Shown here piece after piece: positions 27,262-36,599 of a stretch of DNA of 64,000 bases. Every line of letters starts with the position of its first letter. Within the stretch, counting starts at the first letter, position 1. The translations under genes were made by a program, and so were the position numbers. Source of the DNA: Roseiarcus sp963833955 (GTDB lineage Bacteria; Pseudomonadota; Alphaproteobacteria; Rhizobiales; Beijerinckiaceae). The DNA is taken from contig CAWHZY010000017.1 of assembly GCA_963833955.1 (NCBI GenBank), positions 1 to 64,000 on the forward strand, written 5' to 3'. The notes below the pieces were generated by a model, which did no database searches, was not told the origin of the DNA, and was given only the letters and a program-made list of their open reading frames with translations.

Positions 27262-28338
27262 GGGCGCTTATAGCGTTACCTGTTGATATGGTCCGTTTCC
27301 GATTGCGCCGAGGATCCATTTTGGCGGATCGACTTGCTGGCCCCAGGCCTCGAGGGCGCGTCGCCAGCCGAGGTAGCTTGGCAGGTTCTTGGTGGCGACG
27401 CCGTTGAAGCGATTGAGCCATTGCTTGAGGCGGCCGTGATAGGCGTTGACGTTGTTGATGTGCAGGTGCGGCGCTTCGGGGGTCGGCTTTCCCGGCGCGG
27501 GCACGGCGTGGAAGGGAATGCCGGCGCGGCGGGCGAAGGCGGCCAACGGCTTGCCGCCATCGCCGACGAGATGATTTGCGGGCGTAACGACGCCAGCCAA
27601 CGCCGCGGCGATCGAGGCGTTGTCGTCCTGCGGCAGAACGGCGTCGAAAGTCGCGCCCTTCCGGTCGCGGGCGACGAGGACGGGAATGTTGTCCTGATAG
27701 GAACCCGGATGCCGGGCCGTTCCGCCCCGCTTGCGCGCCTTGCGCGGCAGGTCGGACCAGCGGCCCTTAAAGGATTCGAGGATGAAGGTCTCATCCGCCT
27801 CGACGATCCCGCTTAAATTGCGAGGCTTGTCGGCGGCAGGCGCGCGCAGAAACCGATGCCGCCAGCGGAAGGCGGTGGTCGGATGGACGCCGCACAGTTT
27901 CGCGGTCTTCGCCAGGCTCTTGCCCTCGATCATAGCCTGGGCGTGAGCGAGCCACTTTTCCTTCTTGCGCAGATGCGCCATCGGCGTTCTGGTCAACCCA
28001 TTGAACGTGCGTCCGCAACTCTTGCAGCGGAACCGCAACAGCCCGTCCGAGCGGCCCCAACCCACGACCTCGCGGCCCGCGCAATGGGGACAGCCCTGAA
28101 CCGCGACGCGCTCGACGCCCGCCGTTCCAAGCGCGTCCTCCGTCCGCCTGCCCCTTGTCTTCGTCGAACGCCCAGCGTCGGCGTCGGCCTTCTCCAGCGC
28201 CGCCAAAGCCCCGGCCCGCTGCGCCGGGCTCAGCTCTGAAACTGCCGCCAGCCAAGCCGAAAAATCCTCAGACTTCATCAAATCGCTCCTCAATCCGTCC
28301 AGTCTGCAGCAAATCAACAGATAACGCTATAAGAGCCC
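27262..28338 (-). mobile_element. IS1595-family insertion sequence, apparently intact
   Basis: The terminal inverted repeats are 26 bp with two mismatches: GGGCGCTTATAGCGTTACC... at 27262-27287 and its partner at 28313-28338. AAATGC is directly repeated outside both ends (27256-27261 and 28339-28344), consistent with a target duplication. The single transposase gene between the ends is uninterrupted, so this copy could still be active. Confidence 0.88.
27268..28278 (-). CDS. IS1595-family transposase (ISXO2-like DDE domain)
   Basis: A 336-residue transposase from the ATG at 28278 (MKSEDFSAWLAAVSELSPAQ). It has a zinc ribbon CPHCAGREVVGWG...CKSCGRTF, a helix-turn-helix around KLCGVHPTTAFRWRHRFL, and the ISXO2-like catalytic domain with the first acidic residue in VEADETF, the second in LVGDGGK, and the typical NNVNAYHGRLKQWL. 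The stop lies inside the left inverted repeat. The reading frame is complete, in contrast to most other IS genes in this window. Confidence 0.92.
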   Translation of the reverse strand: MKSEDFSAWLAAVSELSPAQRAGALAALEKADADAGRSTKTRGRRTEDALGTAGVERVAVQGCPHCAGREVVGWGRSDGLLRFRCKSCGRTFNGLTRTPMAHLRKKEKWLAHAQAMIEGKSLAKTAKLCGVHPTTAFRWRHRFLRAPAADKPRNLSGIVEADETFILESFKGRWSDLPRKARKRGGTARHPGSYQDNIPVLVARDRKGATFDAVLPQDDNASIAAALAGVVTPANHLVGDGGKPLAAFARRAGIPFHAVPAPGKPTPEAPHLHINNVNAYHGRLKQWLNRFNGVATKNLPSYLGWRRALEAWGQQVDPPKWILGAIGNGPYQQVTL

Positions 28339-28353
28339 AAATGCTGCGCGCAG

Positions 28354-29753
28354 TGTCGGTAGCAGACGATATGTCCGGTTTAGGTAGCGCACGATCTGTC
28401 CGGTAGATCCGGCCCCTTTTGGAGGGGTTGGATGCGCCGGACAGAAGCCCTTCAGGGGGTGCGCATGGCGATGTTTTTGAACATTCTGAACCGCTGGGAA
28501 TCGGCGGAGCTCAACCAGGAGGAGGCGGCGGAGCTTTTGGGGGTGAGCGAGCGGACGTTCCGGCGCTGGACGCGGCGCTATGAGGAGGAGGGCGAGGCCG
28601 GACTCTTGGACCGCAAACTCGGCAAGGCGTCGGGCCGGCGCGTTCCGAGCGACCGGGCGGACGAAGTGGAGCGCCTTTATCGCGAGCGCTACCAGGGTTT
28701 CACGGTCAAGCATTTCCACGAGCATCTGGTGAGGGACCACGGCTTTGGTTAGGGCTACACCTGGTTGAAGCTGCATCTGCAATGGGCGGGGGTTGTTCCC
28801 AAGGCGCCGCGCAAGGGCGCCCACCGCAGGAAGCGCGAGCGGCGGCCGCTGCCGGGCATGATGCCGCATCAGGACGGCTCGCGGCACGAATGGCTTGAAG
28901 GCCAAGCGCCGCTCGACCTGATTGTGACCCTCGATGACGCGACGGGGTCGATCTATTCGGCGTTTCTCGTCGAGGAGGAGGGCACGGCCTCGACTTTCCG
29001 GGCGCTGAACGAGGTCTTCTCCGAGCATGGCCTGCCGATGAGCCTCTACACCGACCGGGGCAGCCACTATTTCCGCACCACCAAGGCCGGCGAGATCGAC
29101 CGCGGCTCTCCGACCCAGGTCGGAAGGGCCCTTGAGCAACTCGGGGTCGAGCATATCGGGGCTTTCTCACCGCAGGCCCGGGGTCGCTCGGAGCGGGCGT
29201 TCCAGACGCTGCAGGACCGGCTGCCGAAGGAACTCAAGCGCGCCGGCGTCACCACCGCCGAGGCGGCCAACGCCTTCATCCAGGACATCTACCTGCCGGA
29301 GCACAACGCCCGCTTCGCCGTCGATCCGGCCGGCGAAGGCTCGGCCTTCACGCCCATTCCAGGCGTCGATCTCGACGAGATCCTGTGCGTGCAGGAGGAG
29401 CGTCAGGTCGGAAACGACAATTGCGTCTCCTGCCGGACGCTGAAACTGCAGATCCCCGAAAGCCCGATGCGGCCCCACTTCGTCAAGGCGCGGGTCAAGG
29501 TCCACGTCTACCCCGACGGCTCGCACGCCCTCTTCCACGGACCCAGATGCATCGGACGCTACGACGAGAAAGGAGCGCTCAAGGACAGCCACGATGAAAA
29601 ACGCGCCGCTTAAATCCGCTCGGCGGCGAGCCCCTCGTGGACGGCATGGACAAGCCTCCGGCTTGCCCACCCCGCCCACGAGGTAGAACAAAAGCAGAAG
29701 AAGCGGACAAATGACGCGCTACCAAAACCGGACAACCTAATTCGCTATCGACA
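28354..29753 (+). mobile_element. ISNCY-family (IS1202-like) insertion sequence
   Basis: The ends carry imperfect inverted repeats: TGTCGGTAGC at 28354 and GCTATCGACA ending at 29753. Inside each there are further TGTCCGGTTT-GGTAGC blocks in matching order, likely transposase-binding sites. It lies only 15 bp from the IS1595 right end. Downstream of the gene is a hairpin region (CCTCGTGG ... CCACGAGG, about 29632-29682). The transposase is interrupted by one stop codon. Confidence 0.75.
28432..29613 (+). pseudogene. ISNCY-type transposase with an in-frame TAG
   Basis: Helix-turn-helix half: NQEEAAELLGVSERTFRRW, then FTVKHFHEHLVRDHGFG. A TAG at 28750-28752 interrupts, and the same frame continues GYTWLKLHLQWAGVVPKAPR through the integrase-like catalytic core (PLPGMMPHQDGSRHEWL, DLIVTLDDATGSIYSAFLVE, LYTDRGSHYF, SPQARGRSERAFQTLQDRLP). 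The protein would be ~393 aa if the TAG were sense. No frameshift is needed, so this is either a nonsense mutation or a substitution error. Confidence 0.85.
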
Positions 29754-29901
29754 GACAATGTCGAGTTTTTGCCGAGCGTCCCCGCAAGGCATCGACGCTT
29801 CTCACCCACGCACGACTCAGATTCGAGGTGGCCGCGAGCCGCCGGTTCTGGCAAGAAGAGCCGCGCCCAGGCCGGTCGGGCGGCAAGGACGGGGGTCCGT
29901 A

Positions 29902-30455
29902 ATGCAGGTAGAAGAGACGGCTATCCCAGCGGTCAAGATCATAATTCCGAAGAAGCACGGCGACGCCCGGGGGTTTTTTTCGGAGGTGTACAAGCGCTCC
30001 GACTGGGACAAGGCCGGCCTTGAGCTCACTTTCGTGCAGGACAATCATTCGTTCTCGGCCACGGTTGGCACGTTGCGCGGGCTGCACTTCCAGACGCCGC
30101 CTTTTGCGCAGGACAAGCTGGTGCGTTGCACGCGCGGCCGGATCCTGGACGTCGCGGTCGACATTCGCCGCTCGTCACCAACCTTCGGGCGCCATGTCGC
30201 GGTCGAATTGTCGGCTGAAAACTGGCGCCAGTTGCTGGTCCCGATCGGGTTTGCCCACGCCTTCATCACTTTGGAGCCCGACGTCGAGGTTCTCTACAAG
30301 ACGACCGCCCCTTACTCCGCCGCCAACGACCGCGGCGTCGCCTGGGACGATCCGGCCATCGGCATCGCCTGGCCGTCCCCCCCGGAGGCCCGGTTCTCTC
30401 GGACAAGGATCGCCGATTGCCGCGGCTCAAGGACGCGCCGGAGCTGTTTGAATGA
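29902..30455 (+). CDS. rfbC: dTDP-4-dehydrorhamnose 3,5-epimerase (frameshift near C-terminus)
   Basis: Third step of dTDP-L-rhamnose synthesis. RmlC cupin signatures: GDARGFFSEVYKRSDW, VQDNHSFS (catalytic His region), GTLRGLHFQ, RCTRGRILDVAVDIRRSS. As sequenced the frame runs on past rfbD. At a run of seven C (30377-30383) one extra C would restore the normal ending GGPVLSDKDRRLPRLKDAPE to a TGA at 30453-30455 that overlaps the rfbD start. The corrected length is ~184 aa. It opens the rfbCDBA operon; the ISNCY element ends ~150 bases upstream. Confidence 0.9.
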
Positions 30456-31330
30456 TGCGCATCGCGGTCACCGGATCGAAGGGTCAGGTGGCGACCTCGC
30501 TCATCGAGCGCGCCGAAGGCAAGGTTGAGATCGTCGCGCTCGGCCGGCCGGCGTTCGATCTTACCGACCGCGCCGCCGTCGTCGCGGGCCTCGATGCGGC
30601 GCGCCCGGACGTTGTGGTCAACGCCGCCGCTTATACGGCGGTCGACAAAGCGGAGGCGGAGGAGGCCAACGCGGTCCTGGTCAATGGCGAGGGGGCAGGG
30701 CATGTCGCGGAAGCCGCGGCGCGGCTCGGCGTTCCCCTCGTGCATCTCTCGACCGATTATGTGTTCGACGGCGCGCTCGACCGCGCTTATCGGGAAGACG
30801 ATCCGACGTCGCCCACAGGCGCTTACGGGCGCTCCAAGCTTGCGGGCGAAAGGGCGGTCACTGAGCGTTGCGAAGACAGCGTCATCCTGCGCACCGCCTG
30901 GGTCTACAGTCCTTTCGGGGCGAATTTCGTCCGCACGATGCTGAGACTCAACGAGACGCGCGACGAAATTGGCGTCGTCGCCGATCAGCGCGGCAATCCG
31001 ACATCGGCGCTCGACATCGCGGACGCCGTGATCGCCATCGCCGCAAGAATGAAGGACGACGTGGCGCCGGCGTTGCGGGGCGTCTTTCATATGACCGGCT
31101 CGGGCGAGGCGACCTGGGCCGATCTGGCTGAAACCGTCTTCCATGAGGCCGCGGCGCGCGGCCGACGTGTGACCCGCGTCAAGCGCATTGCGACCGCCGA
31201 CTACCCCACGCCGGCGCGCCGGCCGGCGAATTCCCGCCTCGACAACGAAAAGCTTGCTCGCGTATACGGCGTCAGGCTGCCGGAATGGCGCCAGTCGGTG
31301 GCGGGCTGTTGCGACCGCCTTCTGTCATGA
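30452..31330 (+). CDS. rfbD: dTDP-4-dehydrorhamnose reductase
   Basis: Last step of dTDP-L-rhamnose synthesis; NADPH-dependent SDR-fold reductase of 292 aa. N-terminal GSKGQVATSL dinucleotide-binding loop, VNAAAYTAVDKAE, catalytic Thr in HLSTDYVFDG and the Tyr/Lys pair in YGRSKLAGE are all present. The start overlaps the repaired rfbC stop. Complete, with no sign of damage. Confidence 0.95.
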   Translation: MMRIAVTGSKGQVATSLIERAEGKVEIVALGRPAFDLTDRAAVVAGLDAARPDVVVNAAAYTAVDKAEAEEANAVLVNGEGAGHVAEAAARLGVPLVHLSTDYVFDGALDRAYREDDPTSPTGAYGRSKLAGERAVTERCEDSVILRTAWVYSPFGANFVRTMLRLNETRDEIGVVADQRGNPTSALDIADAVIAIAARMKDDVAPALRGVFHMTGSGEATWADLAETVFHEAAARGRRVTRVKRIATADYPTPARRPANSRLDNEKLARVYGVRLPEWRQSVAGCCDRLLS

Positions 31331-31381
31331 TCGCCGGGAGGGGGCGGACGATTGTAGCTCGAAATTCATTCAGGGGTCCTC

Positions 31382-32452
31382 ATGCAGCGAAAAGTGCTTG
31401 TGACCGGCGGCGCGGGATTCATCGGCTCGGCCGTGTGCCGGCGCCTGGTGGCCGACGGCGCCTCGGTGCTCAACCTGGACGCGCTCACCTATGCCGGCAA
31501 TCTGCAATCGCTGGCGACGATCGACAATGCGCCGAACTATCGCTTCGCCAAGGTCGACATTTGCGACCGACGATCGGTCGCCGAGGCCTTCGAGACGTTC
31601 GCTCCCGGTCAGGTCATCCATCTCGCCGCCGAGAGTCACGTCGATCGCTCGATCACGGCCGGCGACGCGTTCATCCAGACCAACATCGTCGGCGCCTTCT
31701 CGATGCTCGAGGCGGCGCGAGCCTATTGGCAAGCGCTGCCGCCCCAGCGGCGGGACGCATTTCGCTTTCTGCACGTGTCGACCGACGAGGTTTACGGATC
31801 TCTGGAAGACGAGGGCGCGTTCGTCGAAGAGACGCGCTACGATCCGAGTTCGCCCTATTCCGCCTCCAAGGCGGCGGCGGACCACCTGGTCTCGGCTTGG
31901 GCTCGAACCTACGGCTTCCCGGCTGTGATCTCGAACTGCTCGAACAATTACGGCCCCTATCATTTCCCTGAGAAACTCATTCCACTCATCATTCTCAACG
32001 CCATCCACGGCAAGCCGCTGCCGGTCTATGGCGCGGGAGCCAACGTGCGCGACTGGCTCTATGTCGACGATCATGCACGGGCGCTCGATGTGATCGTGAC
32101 CCGCGGGCGGATCGGTGAAAAATACAATGTCGGCGGCCGCAACGAACGGCGCAACATCGATGTGGTGCGTCGCATTTGCACGATCCTCGACGGGCTTCGG
32201 CCGGCGGCGCGCCCGTACGAATCCCTCATCGCGTTCGTCACTGACCGGCCAGGGCACGATCTCCGCTATGCGATCGACGCCGCCAAGCTCGAGCGCGAGC
32301 TCGGCTGGCGTGCGCACGAAACTTTCGAGAGCGGGATCGAGAAGACGGTGCGCTGGTATCTCGACAACGAGTGGTGGTGGCGCCCGCTCAGGGAAAAGGT
32401 CTATGCGGGCGAGCGTCTCGGCGTGATCGCCGAGGCCGGGACTCTGGCCTAG
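31382..32452 (+). CDS. rfbB: dTDP-glucose 4,6-dehydratase
   Basis: Second step of the pathway: NAD-dependent extended SDR of 356 aa. GGAGFIGSAV at the start, HLAAESHVDRSI, catalytic Thr-Asp-Glu in VSTDEVYGS, Tyr/Lys in YSASKAAADHL, and substrate contacts in NNYGPYHFPEKLIPL. It begins 52 bases after rfbD and is followed by rfbA after 23 bases. Confidence 0.96.
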   Translation: MQRKVLVTGGAGFIGSAVCRRLVADGASVLNLDALTYAGNLQSLATIDNAPNYRFAKVDICDRRSVAEAFETFAPGQVIHLAAESHVDRSITAGDAFIQTNIVGAFSMLEAARAYWQALPPQRRDAFRFLHVSTDEVYGSLEDEGAFVEETRYDPSSPYSASKAAADHLVSAWARTYGFPAVISNCSNNYGPYHFPEKLIPLIILNAIHGKPLPVYGAGANVRDWLYVDDHARALDVIVTRGRIGEKYNVGGRNERRNIDVVRRICTILDGLRPAARPYESLIAFVTDRPGHDLRYAIDAAKLERELGWRAHETFESGIEKTVRWYLDNEWWWRPLREKVYAGERLGVIAEAGTLA

Positions 32453-32475
32453 CGAAGAACAGGGTTTTCCGAGAG

Positions 32476-33373
32476 ATGAAGGGCATCATTCTGGCGGGCG
32501 GCGCAGGCACTCGCCTCCATCCGATCACGCTTGCGGTCTCGAAGCAGCTCGTCCCCGTCTACGACAAGCCGATGATCTATTATCCGTTGTCGGTCGTCAT
32601 GCTGGCCGGGATCCGCGAGACGCTGATCATTTCGACGCCGCATGATCTGCCGATGTTCCGGCGCCTCCTTGGCGATGGCTCGGAATGGGGCATCCGGATT
32701 GAATATGCCGAGCAGCCCGAGCCCAACGGGCTGGCGCAAGCTTTCGTTATCGGCGAGGCGTTCGTCGGCGGCGAGCCCGCGATGCTCGTCCTTGGCGACA
32801 ACATTTTCTACGGCGCGGGCTTGAGCGAGCAGCTTCGTCGGGCGTCACGACGCGAACAGGGCGCGACCGTGTTCGCCTATCACGTCCCCGATCCGGAGCG
32901 CTACGGGGTGGTTGAATTCGATTCCGCCGGCCGAGCCATATCGATCGAGGAGAAACCCGCCGCTCCCAAGTCGCACTGGGCGGTGACCGGCCTCTACTTT
33001 TACGATTCTCGCGTCGTCGAAATCGCCAAGCAGCTCAAGCCTTCCGCGCGCGGCGAGTACGAGATCACCGACGTCAATCGCATCTATCTCGAAGCCGGCG
33101 AATTGAGCGTCGAGCGGATGGGACGCGGCTACGCATGGCTCGACACCGGAACGCCGGAACTCGCTGATCGACGCCGCCAGCTTCGTGAGGACGCTCGAGC
33201 AGCGGCAGGGCACAAAGATCAGCTGCCCGGAGGAAATCGCTCTCGACCTCGGCCTCATCGACGCCGCCCAGTTCAAGCGCCTCATTGCCCGCTTCGGCAA
33301 GAGCTCGTATGGGCAATACCTTCAGTCCGTGCTCGACGAGCGCAGCCAGGGTTCCGGCGCGGCGCTGATTTAG
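32476..33373 (+). pseudogene. rfbA: Glucose-1-phosphate thymidylyltransferase, frameshifted
   Basis: First step of dTDP-rhamnose synthesis. GGAGTRLHPIT is the nucleotide-binding loop, followed by KQLVPVYDKPMIYYPLS, LGDNIFYGAG and GRGYAWLDTGTPE. After that the frame switches near 33163-33168, and the C-terminal part (SLIDAASFVRTLEQRQG, then FGKSSYGQYL to AALI) is found in another frame ending at 33373. Joined length is ~298 aa, normal. The first ~230 residues hold the active site, so even the truncated product might fold, but a sequencing indel is the simplest explanation. Confidence 0.9.
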
Positions 33374-33549
33374 AACCCCCGTTTGCGCGAACGGAACGAA
33401 CTGCGCCACAATTATGGGTCAGGTATGCGGCCCGGCGGTCAAACCCTTGGCCGACCCCTGGCGAACGCATGGGGCGATCGCCGGCGGCTTTGTTGTCGAG
33501 CCGGTGTTTTCAACCGCGCCTTGGAGCCGAAGGGAAAAGGATAGGGCCG

Positions 33550-34521
33550 ATGACCGAGAAGCGGCGGCGCGACGAACCGCAATCCGGCTTGCCGAACGGC
33601 GGCCCCGCCTCCAAGGTGAACCGCGCGTTGAAATCGATCGTCACGGTCCAATCCCAAATTCCCGAGGACGCTTTCACCGCTCAGACGCTGGGCGAGCAGC
33701 GCTCGGGCAGCGGAATCGTCATCCGCGAGAGCGGCCTTGTGCTGACAATCGGCTACCTGATCACCGAGGCCGAGCATGTCTGGCTCGCCGACGCCGAAGG
33801 CCGGGTCACGCCGGCTCACGCGCTCGCCGTCGATGCGGAGACCGGCTTCGGCCTCGTCCAGGCGTTGGGCGACCTCAATTGCCCGGCGCTCGAGCTCGGC
33901 CGCTCGAGCGAGGCCAAGCTCGGCGATCCGGTCACGGTCGCCGCTGGCGCCGGGACAAAACCGGTGCGCGCGATGATCGTCGGCAAGCAGGAATTCGCCG
34001 GCTATTGGGAATATTTTCTCGACGAGGCGATCTTCACCTCGCCCGCCCATCCGTTCTGGGGCGGCGCCGGCGCGATCGATGCTGAGGGCAGGCTGGTTGG
34101 CGTCGGCTCGTTGCATGTCGAGCAACTCAGCGAGAAGGGCGGCCCGCGCGACATCAACATGATCGTGCCCATCGACCTTCTGCCGCCGATCCTCGACGAT
34201 CTGCTCACCTACGGTCGGGTCAATAAGCCTCCGCGGCCCTGGCTTGGCGTTTTTTCGGCCGAAAATGGCGATGAGATCATCGTCGCGAGCGTCGCGGAAC
34301 GCGGCCCGGCCGCCGAAGCGGGAATCCGCCGCGGCGATGTCCTCGCCGGCGTCGGCGGATCGGAGATCGAAAGTCTCGGCGATTTCTATCACAAGGTCTG
34401 GAGCCGTGGTCCGGCGGGGGTCGAGATTCCACTCGAAATCATCCGCGATGGCCGGGCAATAGGCTTGCGCCTGCGTTCGGCCGACCGCTCGAGCTTCATG
34501 AAGCGCCCCCGCCTGCAGTGA
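33550..34521 (+). CDS. HtrA/DegP-like protein with PDZ domain and no catalytic triad
   Basis: A 323-residue protein with a trypsin-like domain (~15-220) and one PDZ domain (~225-315: PWLGVFSAENGDEIIVASV, ERGPAAEAGIRRGDVLAGVG). The fold matches S1C proteases: SGSGIVIRESGLVLTIGYLI aligns with the segment before the catalytic His, but the His is not there (ITEAEHVWL). DAETGFGLVQ lacks the catalytic Asp of the usual D-L-A motif, and PFWGGAGAI replaces GNSGGP, losing the Ser. No signal peptide is evident. It is probably a non-proteolytic binding or scaffold protein. It starts ~175 bases after rfbA. Confidence 0.8.
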   Translation: MTEKRRRDEPQSGLPNGGPASKVNRALKSIVTVQSQIPEDAFTAQTLGEQRSGSGIVIRESGLVLTIGYLITEAEHVWLADAEGRVTPAHALAVDAETGFGLVQALGDLNCPALELGRSSEAKLGDPVTVAAGAGTKPVRAMIVGKQEFAGYWEYFLDEAIFTSPAHPFWGGAGAIDAEGRLVGVGSLHVEQLSEKGGPRDINMIVPIDLLPPILDDLLTYGRVNKPPRPWLGVFSAENGDEIIVASVAERGPAAEAGIRRGDVLAGVGGSEIESLGDFYHKVWSRGPAGVEIPLEIIRDGRAIGLRLRSADRSSFMKRPRLQ

Positions 34522-34541
34522 GCGCAACTGGCAGGCCTCAT

Positions 34542-34571
34542 CTCCTGGCGATTCGGTCGAATCGCCAGGAG
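34542..34571 (+). terminator. Strong hairpin after the HtrA-like gene
   Basis: A perfect 13-bp stem, CTCCTGGCGATTC (34542-34554) with GAATCGCCAGGAG (34559-34571), around a four-base loop, 20 bases after the stop codon. No T run follows, so it may act as a transcript-stabilising hairpin or a weak terminator. Confidence 0.6.
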
Positions 34572-34714
34572 CTAAGGGAAAAATGTACCAATAACTATTG
34601 ACTTTGGAAGCCAACGCTTCTACGGTAGGTATTTGTTGATTGAACCGGGTAACAGAGTTGGGGTCGCCTGTTGCATCTCTTTTGTATGGCTTCTGGTCAG
34701 CTTCGGAGGTAAAA

Positions 34715-35428
34715 ATGAGGAAACGGGGATTTTCAAACGTAGCGTCGATATTGCTTACAATTTTAGGATTGGCATTCACGACAAGTTTAGCCAAAGCAAG
34801 CTCGATCGTTCTCGACGGTGATTTCCTTGACCCTATAGGAACTGGCGACAACCTTACTCCGTGGTCCGACTGGACGAATGCAGGGATCACAAGGCGCCCA
34901 GCCCCAACCGGTATTGCCGGCAACTACGCAAGTATGCCAGTAGGAGCTGACCTTTTTCAGCGATTTTCGAGCCTCCCAGACGGCAAGTATGTGCTATCTT
35001 TTATGGTCCGAAATTCTTCGCCAAATTCAGCGCAATTGGTCTTTGGCGTACAACAGGCTGGCGGAAGTCCAGCTGAGGTTGTATACGCTGATGGTCTTCA
35101 GAAAGAAATTACGGTGCCTGCGTTAAGCCTGTTTTCAACTGAGACGTTGACGTTTTATGTGACTCCAACCGTTACATTTCCAGTGAACGAGCTGACGTTT
35201 TCTAATTCCTATGACAATCCCGTTGGTCCCTGGGCAAATTCGATAAATCCCGCGGGTACTGTGATCGATGTGGCAGATGTTTCTCTTACCGCAGTGCCTG
35301 AGCCATCGACTTGGGCAATGATGCTTTTGGGCGTAGGTGGGCTCTCCTTCGCCGGATACCTTCGAAGGAAGAAGGATTCCATTTTTGGTATTGTGGCGCA
35401 AACAGTGAAATCGGTGGAAGTTTCCTGA
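34715..35428 (+). CDS. PEP-CTERM sorting-domain protein
   Basis: Exported protein of 237 aa. Signal peptide MRKRGFSNVASILLTILGLA, then a beta-rich, cysteine-free middle (residues ~30-190). The C-terminal sorting signal starts at ~194: VPEPSTWAMMLLGVGGL, a hydrophobic helix and a basic tail YLRRKK. PEP-CTERM proteins are processed by an exosortase, usually in exopolysaccharide-producing bacteria; no exosortase gene is in the window. GGAGGT lies four bases before the ATG at 34715. Base composition is clearly more AT-rich than the neighbours, suggesting later arrival. Its position by the rhamnose genes fits a cell-surface role. Confidence 0.85.
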   Translation: MRKRGFSNVASILLTILGLAFTTSLAKASSIVLDGDFLDPIGTGDNLTPWSDWTNAGITRRPAPTGIAGNYASMPVGADLFQRFSSLPDGKYVLSFMVRNSSPNSAQLVFGVQQAGGSPAEVVYADGLQKEITVPALSLFSTETLTFYVTPTVTFPVNELTFSNSYDNPVGPWANSINPAGTVIDVADVSLTAVPEPSTWAMMLLGVGGLSFAGYLRRKKDSIFGIVAQTVKSVEVS

Positions 35429-35505
35429 GACCGGTTTAAGACTCTATATCTCTCTGATTTCGCGCCCTTTTCGAGAAAAGCCGGTTCGACTTTTTCGCGA
35501 CCCGC

Positions 35506-36273
35506 TCAGCCGCCGGGCGGACGCGCGTCAGAAATCTCGTTGACGAGCTTGCGCATCATCGCGTCGCCAAAGGTCCGGAAATCGTCAATCTGCACCACGA
35601 ACGCGCCGGAGCCGCCGATCACATTGTCGCGGTAATATTGGGCGAGACCGCCGGGCGGGTTGGTGTGCATGGCGAGATATCCGCCGGTCGCCGCCGCCTT
35701 GCGATTGAAGATGGCGAGCCCGTTGATCACCGCGCCCGCTCCGACTGCCGCATCGCGCGCTTCGGTCACGGGGCGGCCCTGGTTGTTGGTGCCGTCGCCG
35801 GAGACGTCGATCACCCGCCGGCTGGTCTCGATGGCGCTCTCGGCAAACAGGGTAAAGGAGAAATCGATCGCAGCGCCGATCGCGGTGCGGCCGATAAACG
35901 AGCGCGGCGCCGCGGTCATCGCGGCGACGAAGGCGCGGGCGTCGTTCTGGTTACGGATCACCGCCCAGTCGACCACCACCCGCTCTTCGCCATCGCCCGC
36001 CCACTCGACGTAAGCAAGCGCGATCGCGCCATGCGGCCCGGTTGAGATGGCGTCGAGGAGTTGCTGGCTCTGGATCGCGTCTCCATAGCCGCGCCGCTCA
36101 AGCGCGAACTCCTCGTCGTCGATGCTACGGGAAACGTCCGCGGCGAGCACGATTGCGGCGTCGACCGCGACCGGCGCGCCTGCAGCGCTCGCCCGGGACG
36201 CCTGGGCGACGATGAGCGCAAGAACAACCGCAGCGCAAAGCGCCGGATTGATCCGCAAGCCGCCGCGCATCAA
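35506..36273 (-). CDS. DUF1194 protein with von Willebrand factor A-like domain, exported
   Basis: A 255-residue protein with signal peptide (MMRGGLRINPALCAAVVLAL, cleavage near ASA). The mature part matches DUF1194: VLAADVSRSIDDEEF contains the D-x-S-x-S metal-ion-dependent adhesion motif, and IDVSGDGTNNQGRPV is a second metal-coordinating segment. Such proteins are periplasmic and presumed to bind proteins through a divalent cation. The partner is unknown. It is convergent with the PEP-CTERM gene. Confidence 0.85.
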   Translation of the reverse strand: MMRGGLRINPALCAAVVLALIVAQASRASAAGAPVAVDAAIVLAADVSRSIDDEEFALERRGYGDAIQSQQLLDAISTGPHGAIALAYVEWAGDGEERVVVDWAVIRNQNDARAFVAAMTAAPRSFIGRTAIGAAIDFSFTLFAESAIETSRRVIDVSGDGTNNQGRPVTEARDAAVGAGAVINGLAIFNRKAAATGGYLAMHTNPPGGLAQYYRDNVIGGSGAFVVQIDDFRTFGDAMMRKLVNEISDARPPGG

Positions 36274-36599
36274 AGCCTCCTCCGCGCGCCCCGCCGGGCA
36301 AGCATACGGCGGCGAGGCGCGGGCTGGAAGGGGCGCGCGCAGTCACTTTGATTTGAAGGCGGCGTCGGGTCCGCCTGCTCGCTTCTCGGCCACGGCGAAA
36401 GCGGCGACGCGCGGCTACCTGCGGTTTGCGGGAACAAAACGCGAGAGGAGAACCAAATCAAGGACGATCCAAAAAAGACCGCCGCGAGCGGTGCGTCTGC
36501 TGCCCATTAATAATGGGATCTTACGCCTTATGACGCATCCTTGATTTAGGCCTCCTCTCGCGCCTCAGTTTCACGACGAACCGTTGGCAATCGTTTGCG
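36274..36599. other. 326-bp gap with a 15-bp palindrome
   Basis: No gene is supported. At 36503-36517 there is a perfect CCCATTA-A-TAATGGG palindrome in a locally AT-rich patch, which could be an operator or a short hairpin. Its partner gene is unclear because the flanking genes both read leftwards, and the palindrome lies between the 3' end of one and the 5' side of the other. Confidence 0.4.

Noticed and set aside
32371..34521. A 716-residue protein joining RfbA to the HtrA-like protein
   Set aside because: Here too a frameshift in rfbA leaves the frame open into the next gene. The RfbA C-terminus is found in the other frame ending at 33373, and the HtrA-like protein has its own ATG at 33550.
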